From: Owenia fusiformis
Lineage: Eukaryota; Annelida; Polychaeta; Sabellida; Oweniidae
Assembly: GCA_903813345.2 (NCBI GenBank)
Contig: CAIIXF020000009.1
Location: 9,046,030 to 9,110,029 of the forward strand
Direction of reading: 5' to 3'
DNA: 64,000 nucleotides
Shown here in pieces: positions 11,473 to 24,400 of the stretch. How positions within the stretch are numbered: the first letter of the stretch is position 1; every line of letters begins with the position of its first letter. The notes under the pieces are model-generated. The model had not been told where the DNA came from, ran no database searches, and was given only the letters and a program-made list of their open reading frames with translations. The position numbers were made by a program, and so were the translations under genes.

Positions 11473-12064
11473 GAAATTTGTATAGAGTGCATCACAGGAG
11501 CAGAACATGAAGCACCATCTATACTTTTCTTATTGCTCAGCAAGATAGATGCTTGTGTGGAATGCATAGCTACTTTACAGCTACACAAAGTGGTAACTAG
11601 GTCTGCCAAAGTGAATTTATAGTTACAGCAGAAATACATGTATTTTACAGCATGAATTAGTAATATGAGGGATTTATAATAAGAAAATCTGAGTTTGATT
11701 GGATTCAACCCTGAAAATACCACAGACTAAGTTCTTATTTCCTGTATTCAGTTAAATTAGTATGATGAACGATTTATAACATTAGAATTGTGAAAGCATT
11801 ATCAACTCAAAATAATTTGACAAGAACAGATATTTTGCTCTAGATATTCAAAAAGCAAATTCAGAGGTTTCTACATGCACAAATTTTTTTTTGCTTAATG
11901 TATTTATTTACTTTAGTTGGCCTTACTACCTGTCAAAACTAACTTTTATTTTATAGAGCTCTTATTGCTCAGACTGGTGATGATTTATAGGCACTCTGTA
12001 CATTAATATGCTTTGCTAAATATTGTTTATTTACTTGAATTGAATATTGAATTGAATATTCATA
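11473..12064. other. Intronic stretch, no gene recognised
   Basis: AT-rich sequence with no conserved frame, and no repeat recognised beyond short A/T runs. Confidence 0.4.
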
Positions 12065-12274
12065 CAGTGACCTCCCCAGTATTAAAGCAAGGGAGTGCAG
12101 CGCTCACCTGAGATTTTGATAATACACTTGCACCTACCGGAAAATCCATTTGCATAAACTGGAAAAAACTGAGAAAAATCTTGATAAATAGGCATATTTT
12201 CACCAATTTTGGTCTGAATTGTGAAAATGAGAATTTTGCATCCACCTGAGAAAAAAATCCTGTGGAGAACACTG
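12065..12274. mobile_element. hAT-like MITE, complete copy
   Basis: The element starts CAGTGACCTCCCCAGTATTA and ends TGTGGAGAACACTG. The complementary ends (CAGTG..CTCC / GGAGA.CACTG) and body match the copies at 337-4165 and 25688-25895; 58883-59147 is a more distant relative. No target duplication is visible. Confidence 0.75.
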
Positions 12275-12379
12275 TCGTAGATCTTTATTTTGATTTCAGG
12301 GAGTGATTGTAATATTGCTTTGACACTTAGCTATTAGATTACCCTTTTGTCTTTCTAATCAGAGGGTATAATTACCTTT

Positions 12380-13437
12380 AGCTTCTGTGACTCAGGTTAT
12401 GGTTTAGACATGGGTTTTCTATGGCTCATGTTTTAGTCATGGGTTTTTAAAGCTTATGGTTTAGATATGGCTAAAACCCATGGTTAAGATATGGGTTTTC
12501 TAAAGCTTATGGTTTCGAAACGCGTTTTCTAAAGCTCATGGTTCAGACATGGTTTTTATGTCACCACACATATTGTTACCGTGTCTCTGTTTTTTGTGAT
12601 GGCAGTTGGTGGTTGGGCTGTTGGCGTCTGTAACAAATTCTTAAAACTTCCTTTAACTTAACAAATACTGTTTAGACTGACTTCAATTTTTTCCAAATCA
12701 TCTACAAGTTTTCAGAAATTCAAATCTGACTTTGCATTAAGATTTGACAGTCAACGATCTCTTAAAGGTAAAAAAAGAGATTAAAAAAGGTCAAAAAGGT
12801 ATTTTTCAACTTGCTTCAAATTGACCAAATTGACATCATCTACAAGTTATCAGAAGCTCAAATCTGACTTAAGATTTAAGATGTGACCTTCAATGACCTT
12901 CTAAAGGTCAAAGAAAGGTCGAAAAGGTCTTTTTTTCAACTTGCTTTGAATTGTCCAATTTTTTTTCAAAATCATCTACAAGTTCTCAAAAGTTCAAATC
13001 TGACTATAGATTTGACATTTAATGACATTCTCAAGGTCAAAAAATATTTGACCTTCTCAAGATCAAAAAGGTCTTTTTCAACTTGGTTCAAATTGACCAA
13101 TTTTCTTTCAAAATCATTTACAAGTTTTTAGAAGTTCAATCTGACTTAAGATTTAAGATATCTCCTTCAATGACCTTCTCAGGGTCAAAAAACTTACTTC
13201 AAATTGACCAATTTCTTTTTTTCAAAATCATCTACAGAGTTCTCCGAATTCAAATCTGACTTAAGATTGAATTAATAATATTGTGACCAACTAGGTGGTG
13301 ACATTTTGTCATGTTAATGCATTGTTTAAAGCTTATGGTTTAGATTTGGGTTTTCTAAAGCTTATGGTTTAAACATGGGTTTTCTGAAGCTCATGGTTCA
13401 GAGATGGGTTTTCAAAAGCTCATTGTTAAGAAAATAT
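12380..13437. repeat. ~30-bp minisatellite split by an inserted element
   Basis: Units of the type TTTTCTAAAGCTCATGGTTT followed by AGACATGGG occur at 12380-12555 and resume at 13325-13437. The intervening 12559-13323 is the AGGTCA-array element, which appears to have inserted into the minisatellite. Confidence 0.75.
12559..13323. repeat. AGGTCA-rich tandem array element, copy 1
   Basis: About 4.5 units of roughly 125 bp share the order: TCATCTACAAGTT, AGTTCAAATCTGACTT, a TGACCT pair, AGGTCA copies, then CAACTTGCTTCAAATTGACC. TGTCACCAC at 12559 faces GTGGTGACA at 13295, a possible terminal inverted repeat. The trailer GACATTTTGTCATGTTAATGC is shared with the arrays or relics near 18475 and 25378. 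Confidence 0.8.
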
Positions 13438-13583
13438 TATGAGTGATCAACTCAAGAAAATAGTATGTTCTACTTCTTCGAAAATCTATTCCACTGCTTA
13501 AGTGTTTTAACATTTCTAAATCATATTTCTTTTTTCTAGCTCTGACCATTTGTCACTTCTGCTTTTTAGCGTCATCTTTCTGA

Positions 13584-13674
13584 TCTTGCATTTCTCATTA
13601 ATATGAGGAAACCTTGCCCAGGTCTTGACAAACAGCATGGCTTTATGCAATTTATCACACAAATCCAACATTCT
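13584..13674 (+). repeat. 90-bp direct duplicate of 17747-17837
   Basis: TGCATTTCTCATTAATATGA through GCAATTTATCACACAAATCC is nearly identical at both places. The second copy lies inside the large AGGTCA array, so the two arrays have exchanged flanking DNA or the element carried it. Confidence 0.8.
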
Positions 13675-13747
13675 AGATCAGAGAGGGATGCAACACTTGT
13701 TAAAGGGACAAAATCTGATGAATCAACAAATTCTGGTTCTTAACTTA

Positions 13748-13903
13748 CACCTCAATCACATTTGATCTGCAGTGACTGAATGGCAGCCATAGCTCCACAA
13801 AATGGATTTAAAACTATCCCTAAATTTTATGCTCCATATTTCTCTCGATTCTGGGAAGTTACAGCCGCCATTCAGTTGCTGTAGATCAAATGTGACTGAA
13901 GCA
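13748..13903. mobile_element. MITE with TTA target duplication (PIF/Harbinger-like)
   Basis: The left end ACCTCAATCACATTTGATCT and right end AGATCAAATGTGACTGAAGC are inverted, and TTA directly flanks both sides (13745-13747 and 13904-13906). Sub-arms GAATGGCAGCC and GCCGCCATTC also pair. The family assignment rests on the 3-bp TTA duplication and the resemblance of the ends to 48038-48177. Confidence 0.65.
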
Positions 13904-14005
13904 TTAATTAATAGCAAGAGTTAGTTTTGATTCAAGTCATATTAGGGTTGTCAGTCATTTAAGATACATGTACTTTATTGTCATTCATTGAAAATGTTTA
14001 CATAA

Positions 14006-14179
14006 CAGGGGTTTCATTAGCAGCAGGCTACAGGTGATTTTCACCAGTTGTTTTCATAAAATCACCTGTTTTTCTAAAAAACTTTTCAACTTTTCCCTGT
14101 TAAATTAATGATTTCCATTAATTCTGCCTGTTGTTTTCATTTATTTAGCCTGTTGTGAGAAATTCTAGTAAAACCCCTG
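14006..14179. mobile_element. MITE with CAGGGGTTTC ends
   Basis: It starts CAGGGGTTTCATTAGCAGCA and ends AGTAAAACCCCTG. A second copy at 60149-60327 is alignable throughout, including TCACCTGTT and TTTAGCCTGTTGTGAGAAA. The ends resemble hAT-type termini; there is no coding sequence. Confidence 0.8.
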
Positions 14180-14688
14180 CATAATAAAACATGTATGATG
14201 CTTGAATTGACTGATAGTCCTGGAATATAGATTTCGAGTGTTGATGTTATTGTTTGAAACAAGTGATTGTTTATGAATACACATATTTCTTAATCACACT
14301 TTCTTTTTCTTAGTGGCCAGTGGCCACTGACTATACACTGTATGGTCTAAACTGTTGTCATAATGTTAATGTATTTCTGTATATTTTAAATACATATTTT
14401 TATACATTGCAACAGGTATATACAAATTATTGTTTTCTTAAATTGTCAACTAAAAGGTAATTAAATGAAAAGATAAATTAATTATAAAACATGTCCGTGT
14501 ACATGATTTGCATATTCCCAATACCAAGATTTTTGCTTAAAAGCTGAACTACAATATCAAGAGAATTAGAAAAAGCAACATATCAAGAATGATATAATCC
14601 CCTAGTGTATTCATATGTTTGTATGTATATCAAATCTAAATATATTCAATACATCATTTTAGTTCAATGTACTATGTTTGTCTTTCAG

Positions 14689-14797
14689 CTGTAACCAAGG
14701 GAACTGTATATAGCAATCAAATACAATTAACCTCAAGAGCAAATACGGATAGAAAATATTTACACCATGAACAAAAAGTAAACCAAAGATTGAAAAA
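14689..14797 (+). other. Candidate 5' exon of the MIF4GD transcript
   Basis: A strong acceptor (TTTGTCTTTCAG) and donor (AAAAA|GTAAGT) bound 109 bases. Spliced to 15454, the sequence is open in the MIF4GD frame but contains no in-frame ATG. It is therefore either 5' untranslated sequence or, if joined to exon 11033-11205, part of a continuous frame behind one TAG (see findings). Transcript evidence is needed to confirm use. Confidence 0.5.
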
Positions 14798-15487
14798 GTA
14801 AGTTACTTAGAGGACAAGTTCATGTATAATGAGTAATAATATGAACCATCAATAGATATTGTATGAGGGCAAAAAGTCATTTGACCCAAAGCCTTTCTGT
14901 ATTTATGCACCAAAAAGAAGTTACAAGTATGAAAAATAACCTAGACATTTTTTGGTTGATAATCCAAGTAAAAATAATCTTAAAGACTTTACATTGCTCA
15001 ATAAGTATTGTGTAGTAGAAGTTCAGAGACTTTTAAATGTGCTTGGTATTGTATTCTTAATGAGGTTCATTCAGTGTATTAGAATATCAAAACATGTAGG
15101 GTATAACAAAAATAATAATAGTACAATAACGTCATTTCGAAGGGCAATATAGTGAAATATTGGACAGAGGGCCAAAGGCCCCTGCAGAAATGACGTTATT
15201 AGTATTATTACCACCGTTAATGACCAGGGCTGAAATAGAAAGAAAATCGTACACACTGAACGATATCTAATTTCCCAGGGAAAATTACAGGTCATTAATT
15301 GCATTATTGACCACATTATTGACCGCCACTATGACGTCACATATTGCTCAGGTCGATACGGTAAAATGAATGCCTTCTAAACTAGCACTAAAACCCCTAG
15401 AACTGGCCAGGCAAGGTGGTAATAATAAGTTTTGTTATACTATTTTTTTTCAGATATTTAAAAGAATTAGGCAATACAGACTTAAAG

Positions 15488-18400
15488 ATGACTAAAGGCC
15501 GTCAATTTGAGCTTACGCTTAGTGAAATAGACCTAGAGTCATATATTCCTGAAGCACAGCCTTACATTCTTCAAGCACTAGAGGGTAAGTTAGTTTGATT
15601 TATTAAATTGTATAGAATATTCCTTCCCAGATTCTTTTAGATTTGAAACTGAGCCTCGAATTGACAGCTCTCAAGCTAAATAATGCGACTTTGAAGTTTG
15701 AAAAAGCCGCCACAAAACAATCAATTTCGATAAATGTTAATTAATATTTCTTTGTTAAGTCTTAACGATCTCACTCAGATCTAGCTTTTTCATGCTATTA
15801 AGGGGGTCATGTCATTGTACATTTAGATCTCCAGTATCGTTACTTGCGTTTTGTACTTAATGTGACTTGTATTCACCATGTTCAAAATACCATGCTGTTA
15901 CAGAGACTATTTTTTGTAATAAATGAAAGTGGCAAGCTCACTTCCTTATAATCGATATTGTTGTTCTGTTGCATCGAGCAAAGCTAAGAAATATAGATAC
16001 ATGCACTTATCCCATGGTTGCAAGGATATAGATTGAATATCACAAGAAGATATATTTGATATGTGGATCAAGATATTATATTTTAGCAAAAATTCACAAA
16101 CCATCGAATATCACTTTTAAACTATCGAATATCACGTCTTAAAAAGTGATATTCGATGGTTTGAGAAGTGATATTCGATGGTTTGAAAAGTGATATTCGA
16201 TGGTTTCGAATTCTTTCAAAAAAAATTCTTTTTACATTTTTTAATTATTTTCAAAAATATTTTAACCAAATTTCAAAATTTCCAAAAAAAATTCAACATT
16301 TTTTCACAATTTTTTTCAATTATTTTTTCAATTTTTTTCTCAAATTATATTTTTCAACTTTTTTCGCTCATGATTTCTCATGGGATAAACGGACAATCCT
16401 ATGGTTTTTCAAAAATATCAATTATATCCACTCATGGATACAAATATCTTCACTCATTCGCTGCGCACACTCATGAAGATATCAATATCCACTCATGGAT
16501 AAAAATGATATTTTTTCAAAACCATAGGATATTCCTATAATATCATTTATCTACTGGAGCCATGTAGTGTCATGTAACTTAGCTGTTAAGCTAGAAAAAA
16601 CGTATTTCTAACTAAAATTTTTTCTGTTTGCTAATTTATTTCATAACTACTGTTGTTATACATCATGAGGAAGATGACAGTAAAATTATTCTTTCTTGAG
16701 TCATTATGAAATTGTCTTGGAGAAAAGTAATCTGTTTATAATGATTCTGAAAACATTATTGAGAGAGTGATTGTTCAAAGACCTCATGTAGAACAGCATA
16801 TATGAATCCTTGTATTAGAGCTGTTTTGTAAATGTGTGACGATTTATTATATAGTAATGCTATATAACAGTTATAGGTGTTGTTTTAACGACCTTGAGCA
16901 TTAGCACCCTTTAAGCACAATTTTATTTAAAAATCAATTTACAAGCAAAATTTCTTTTGAAATTACAATCATAATTTCAATTGAAATTCCTTGCACAAGC
17001 AAAATTTGATTTTATTACCACAAAAGTATTTTTTCATAGACATGTCTGCTACAAAGGAAACAAATCATAACGTCATATTTAAGATTTGACCTTTAATGAT
17101 CTTTTCAAGGTCAAAAGGTCTGAATTCAACTTGCTTCAAATTGACCAATTTCTTTTTTCAAATCATCTACAAGTTATCAAAAGTGCAAATCTGACTTTAG
17201 ATTTGAGATTTGACCTTCAATGACCTTCTCAAGGTCAAAAAAAGTCAAAAAAGGTATTTTTTCAACTTGCTTCAAATTAACCAATTCTTTTTTCAACATC
17301 ATCTACAAGTTATCAAGTCAAATCTGACTCTAGATTTGAGATTTGACCTTCAATGACCTTCCCAAGGTCAGTTAAAGGTCAAAAAGGTATTTTTCACTTG
17401 CTTCAAATTGACCAATTCATTTTTCAAAATCAACTACAAGTTATCGTAAGTTCAAATCTGACTTTAGATTTGAGATTTCTCAAGGTCAAAAAAGGTCAAA
17501 AAGGTATTTTTTCAGCTTGTTTCAAATTGACCAATTTTTCTTCAAAATCATCTACAAGTTATCAGAAGTTCAAATCTGACTTTAGATTTGAGATTTGACC
17601 TTCTCAAGGTCAAAAAAGGTCAAGAAGGTCTTTTTTCAACTTGCATCAAATGGACCAATTTCTTTTTTCAAAATCATTTACTAGTTATCAGAAGTTCAAA
17701 TCTGACTTTAGATTTGAGATTTGACCTTCAATGACCTTCTCTTCTCTTGCATTTCTCATTAATATGAGGAAACCTTTCCTGGGTCTTGATAAACAGCATG
17801 GCTTTATGCAATTTATCACACAAATCCAACATTTTTTTCAAAATCAACTACAATATACAAGTTATCAGAAGTTAAAATCTGCCTTTAGATTTGAGATTTG
17901 ACATTAAATGACCTTCTCAAGGTCAAAAAAGGTCAAAAAGGTCTTTTTTCAACTTGCTTCAAATTGAGCAATTTCTTTTTTCAAAATCATCTACAAGTTA
18001 TCAGAAGTTCAAATCTGACTTTACATTTAAAATTTGACCTTCAATGACATTCTCAAGGTCAAAAAAGGTCAAAAGGTATTTTTTCAACTTGCTTCAAATT
18101 GAACAATTTTTTTTTCAAAATCATCTACAAGGTCTAAGAAATTCAAATCTGACTAAGATTGAACTCATTATATTTTGAGCAACAGTTCAAATCTGACTGT
18201 AGATTTGACCTTCAATGACATTCTCAAGGTCAAAAAGGTTTTTTTTTCATCTTGCTTCAAATTGACCAATTTTTTCAAAATCATAAACAAGTTCTCAGAA
18301 GTTCAAATCTGACTTTAGATTTGAGATTCCACCTTCAATGACCTTCTCAGGGTCAACGAAGATCTTTTTACAACTTGCTTCAAATTGACCAATTTATTTT

Positions 18401-21400
18401 TTCAAAATCACTTACAAGGTCTAAGAAATTCAAATTTGACTAAGATTGAACTCATTATATTTTGAGCAACAAGATGGTGACATTTTGTCATGTTAATGCC
18501 AATATGTTAATATCAAATAGAAGTATTAGTCATGTGCTTTGATAAAGGCGTACTTCTCTATCCTGTAGATGTATGATCCACAGAAAATAATGAATCTCGG
18601 TTTCTTATTTAGGTATCATATAAATGTGTAACCTGAGTATTATAAGGAAGTTATAATTGATGTGTCACGATGCACAGGAAATAAAGCAACATAAGATAAT
18701 CATGTTTTCTTTATTCATTTTTAACAATATCAGACAAAATGGCATATTTTTGGCATACATTTAGTATGATCACTCAGTGAGTTAACAGTGAGGAAAATCT
18801 GTGAGATCTGTACAGTCACACCATACAACAAGATGGCTGTGCAGTGTATGTACTACAATATTGTTGTGATATTCCTGATTTGGCAACCTATGTGTCATAG
18901 TCGTAAGTTTTGTTTATTAACTGTTTTGTTCATAATAATTTGTGATAAATGATTCACGGATTTGTGACAGTGATAATGAAAATGTCGACATGTCAAAGAA
19001 AAATTTGAAATCGACTCTCGTGTAAATATTGTAAGATTTAAAAACTGAATAATTTTTTTCGTTTCAGTATGTGTGAATAAACCGCATGGTTTAGAACTAA
19101 ATTTGGAATGTGATCAAGGTAGAACCATTTTCATGACAAAGGTCATTCATTATGGTCATACGTTTTCTTTTCGATGCAATAAAACAATCCAAAAGAGTGA
19201 CTGGAGACAAGAATTAGTAAATTGTAATTGGAAATCCATGTGCAATCTAAATGCAAAACCAACATGCAGAAGCTGTTTGATTTGTATTCATTATGAGGAA
19301 GTTTGTTATGACTGCCTCCTGTCTACTAGACAATGCGTGGGACAAAATATGACTTTAGAGTGTGATGAAAATTATTCTATTAAAATATCATCAGTACTCC
19401 ACGGGAAAGCTTTTCCATGTTATGGAGATGTATTACATTATTATGTAAATGAGAAAAGGCTAAACTATATATCAGACTTCTGTAATGGCCTTGAGGAGTG
19501 TTCATTTCAATCCTCTCTAACAAGACGATGGTTGTTTTTGTGGATGCATTACAATTATGAATGGGTGTTTTATGAATGTACATATGATCCAAAACTTTCA
19601 ACAACACAGTTTGGAACAACCTTAAAAACAACAATACAATCAACATCATCACAATTGACCAAATCTTCATCTGAAAGTGTCACAACAGAACAGTCCACTT
19701 CAAGTCTTCAAACATTTTCTAGGGATATATTCTTTTCAACAAGAAGCACTAGAATGAGCATAACAGACAGTTCACATAACAAAGAAGGAACATTTGAAGA
19801 CCACCACCAGACGCCTGTAGCAGGTACAGTTTAATTATAGTGATTTAATAAGATAATAAATCTAACGAGTCACCATTTGTAAATATTTGTTATTAGGATG
19901 TTTGTCTTCCTCATGACTTTCTTTTTCACTGTGCTTTGTGATACTGTTTGGTCTAGTCCATAAAGATATCACGAGGATATATAAATCTATAGACTTTTCA
20001 AACACATTTGATTTTTATTGTACCTCACAAAAGGTACGATATTGTAGTCAGCTTGACGGGCGGGCGGGCGGGCGGCGTCTCACTTTTCAGCTTGTCTACA
20101 GGTTTCCAGCCAAACCATTTGAGGGATTCATCTGAAATTTTCAGGGATGTTTCTACATATCAACGTCAAGAACTGATTACTTTTTGGGCATTCTTGGTAA
20201 ATTTTAAGGTGGCCATTTTGGATTTTCCGTCCTAAAATCTTCACTTTCAAGACTTGTCTACAGGTTTTCAGCCAAACCATTTGAGGGATTCATCTGAAAT
20301 TTTCAGGGATGTTTCTACATATCAGCATCAAGAACTGATTAGTTTTTGGGCATTCTGGGTAAATTTTAAGGTGGCCATTTTGGATTTTCCATCCTAAAAT
20401 CTTTACTTTCAAGACTTGTCTACAGGTTTCCAGCCAAACCTTTTGAGGGATTCATCTGAAATTTTCAGGGATGTTTCTACATATCAATGTCAAGAACTGA
20501 TTGGTTTTTGGGCATTCTGGTTAAATTTTAAGGTGGCCATTTTGGATTTTCTGTCCTAAAATCTTCACTTTCAAGACTTGTCTACAGGTTTCCAGCCAAA
20601 TCGTTCAAATTTTTACATATGTTACACAGTGATAAGTTCTAGAGCTGATTAACTTTTCTGCGGCCATCTTGCTTTCTTGGTCAACAAGACCACAATGCTG
20701 TGTTTTAGGTACGATATTGTTCACGTCTGTGCCTTGTTTATGATTTATTATCCCAACGAACGAAGTTCGGTAGGGATATAGTGAAGCCCTCTGTCCGTCC
20801 GTCAGTCAGTCCGTCAGTCCGTCCGTCTGTCCGTCCGGAAGATAACTCAAATATTAGTTGGCGCATTTTCTTCATATTTAGTGGACAGATGTATATTTTT
20901 TTTCAAGATGGCCGCCGCTTTAAAAATGACGGGACTTTTTCGCAAAAATCATAAATTTTTCATTCTAAACCAAAGTAATTAATATTATTATTTGAAATTT
21001 TATATTCCGTGTTTTTCATCCTGACCCCCAGGGGCCGTATATGGGGGGTCAGGAAAACAGAAATTTTCGCTTATTTTTAGATCTTTCTGAAGTATAGCTT
21101 TATTATACTCAAATTAAAGGCAATTAAGAGTAGATTGCAAATATTGTATCTTTTTTCTGATTCGAGCCTCGTAAAATTCAAAATGGCCGTCTAATGTACG
21201 ATTTCGCAATAATTTTTCGATCCCTTCAAAGTATGGCTATATTATACTCAAATTGAAGGAATTTTAGAGTAGATCACAATTATGGTATTATATTTCAGAT
21301 TTGTACCTCAGAAAATTCAAAATGGCTGCTTTGCAGGAATTCGCAATTCTAAAATCTAAATTTTTCAATTTTAACCAAAGTAATGAGTATAATTGATTGG

Positions 21401-24400
21401 AATTCGGTAATTGTTATTTTGTTCGTTGGGATTTGCTACTCCGCGGAGTTGCCGTTATCTAGTTAGTTTTCTGTATATTACTTTTCATTTAATTTCAGCC
21501 ATAGTTGTGCCATCAGTATTAGGGGGGATGTTTCTTGTTATGATTTTGCCACTGATAGTGTTTCTTATCAAGAGGAAAAGGAAGAAAAAGTAAGCCTTAC
21601 TTATTACATTTTGTGGATTGTGAGAATGAATGTTCTGTATTTATTTCACATGGATCTGCCTAAGTCAGTCTATGAAGCATATTTAATTTGGCTATATAAA
21701 TCAAGGATTTCTCAAGGATATACATTATATACTGACTACTGAAATGATATATGGTAAAAGCATGGTATTTCTAATCATTAAAAGTAAAGTAGTTGTGTTT
21801 TGTCATGTGTCATTTACATGCTCTATATTTTGTTTTAGTTCTAGACCAAAAGAAATGGAAGATATGCAATCAAACAGTGACACAATCTATGGGAATGCTG
21901 CCTTCATAAAGGACTTAAGTGCCAAAACTGGACTCAAAGAGAGATCCAACAAAAGTGCAATGTATTCATCAACTACACCAAGAAACATCCAACAGGATGA
22001 AGAGGATTTTGAAAATGTTTACTACAAGATTCAAACAGGAGTAGCTGTGAAGCAAGAGGAGTACTATACACATATCATTAAACAAGATGATAATACTATA
22101 TATTATAATGATGCTAATGCAGCTCACAATGGAGAAATAGCACAACCAGAGGATAGACAAGATGATAGTGCTATCTATTATAATGATGAGGCTGGAGTTC
22201 CAAATGTCTCAGAGGAGTCTACATATGAGGAAATAAACACAGCTTATTGGACATGAGTAATACATATATTGGTTGGTTCCTGGATATCTTAGGAGGGGAG
22301 TTAGACACTGTTGCTCTGTACAGTAAAACCTGTCTAAGTGGAACACCTTGGCACCTCTAAAAAATGTTTGACTTATAGAGGTTTCTTTGACATAAAGTCA
22401 CTTAGCTATGGGACTCTAAAAAAAGTGTCCGCCAACAGAAGTGTTTCACTTTTTCAGGTGTTCCACTTAGCAGGTTTCTCTGTATGTTAAATCATTATTA
22501 TAAGGGATTAGGGGGTTTGCTTTCCTTATGACTGGTTACTCTTTCAGATGTTTCTTTTGCCTGCTATGATTTATATTGCTCTTTGTGCTTACATACTACT
22601 ATGTTATAAAAAAAACATATGAATGATCCAGAATAAATGAAAATCCAATCAGAATTAATGTTATATATGCTAGTTCTTACAGAAATTGAGTTGAAATACC
22701 CATAAAGGTTACACTTGGTAATGATATTTGAGAAACAAGGTAACCAAATATACACAAATACTGTGATTAAAAATGACATGTTTAAGTACTGTAGAGCATA
22801 GTATGTGCTGGAATAAAAAAGAGTTTTTTCTCACAAAGAATCAATACAGTTTAAATGGTACAGGAAACTTTAAATTGAGATAATTTTTAGCACATTTACA
22901 GGTTTACAGTTCAAATAAAATCAAAATTCTACTAATGATAAAATTATTACAGCTTGATGGCTCTTAAGAGTTAAGTTTCAATTAAGTCTTACCATGTTAC
23001 TATGTATTGCAATTATATTTTAATATTCTTATTACCCTTAGGTAATATTGCAATGCCCTCCCAATTATTTTACATATACTTTATATTGTGACACTTTTTG
23101 AAACTTGAAATGTTTTTGTTAATTTTCTGCTGTTTCCCCGGTAAGTTTAAGAATAATCATTAAACACACTTATCATTTTTCCAATAGGCATCTTTTCATT
23201 TTATGTAGGGTGATACCTTGTAAGAGTTACTCTTTGAAGCTGATTGGCAAGATTTGGGAAACACCATTTAGTCTTTGGTGAAATAATAGAAATAGCCCAC
23301 CTGTAAATAAAATAAAGTATATTGAAAAAAGAAAAAAAGATAAATTGTATTGATTAATCCATATATTAATAAAATTATATAAACAAAACAAAACAAAATA
23401 AACAGGCATGAACACAATATTCCTTCTGAATTATAGAAATTTGATATTTTTGTGAAATTAAAGAATAGGTTTTTAGTTATATTTAAGGGAAAATAATGTT
23501 GATTTGGCTTGCCCATGAAGAGTGGATAAACATAGGTTATAAGCCACTTATATTGCTATATATTGAAGCTAATCCAGCTTTAACTGTTGTGGTGATATCC
23601 CTCTTGTCAACCTGTTATTATGACAATAGGCAAATAAAGAACATACTCACTGGAAACTTTATTCTTGAGTTCAATGTACACTAGGAAGGTCTACAGAAAT
23701 AGAGATAAGGAATATTTTCTTAATGAAACATTATTTGTTGATTATAAGTAACAGAAACAATACATACCTCAGCATACGGTGACAATTGTGGCTTTAATTT
23801 AAAAACAGAAGCTTTGTTTTTACGTTAAGAACAAACTGAGAAATTAAGCATGGGTTGTGGAAGCAGTAAAAGTGAAGGAGCTGAGCCAAGTAGTACCAAA
23901 CAAGAGAATGCACCAACAAAATTGGATGTTAATGATAATAAGACTTGTGATAAACCAAATGAACAAGCAGGTAAAACTGAGACAAAAACTGAAGTAAAAG
24001 AAGAGTGTAAAGAAGAAGTTAAAGAAGTCAAAGAAGAGGTTAAGGAAGAAGTCAAGGAAGAAGTTAAAGAAGAAGTTAAAGAGGAAGTTAAAGAAGAAGT
24101 TAAAGAAGAAGTCAAGGAAGATATTAAAGAAGAAGTCAAGGAAGAAGTCAAAGAAGAAGTTAAGGAAGAGGTTAAGGAAGAAGTCAAGGAAGAAGTTAAA
24201 GAAGAAGTTAAGGAAGAAGTTAAAGAAGAAGTTGAGGAGGATGTAAAAGAAGAAGTTAAGGAATCAGCAGAAGCTAAAGATGAAACTGCAGAGAACAAAG
24301 AAGAGGTAAGTTGTTTTCTTGCTTTTTAACAGCTAGGTTTTTCTCTTGTCTCCACAGTATTTTACTCAATAAAAGTAATTTCAAATGTATGATTGAGAGG

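Noticed and set aside
11391-11723. 110-aa minus-strand frame
   Set aside because: It overlaps a MITE with a C-run and shows no conservation or splice support.
23825-24298. Minus-strand open frame of SLTSSLTSS repeats
   Set aside because: It is the antisense of the KEEV coding minisatellite; the plus strand has the acylation motif, start context and splice donor.
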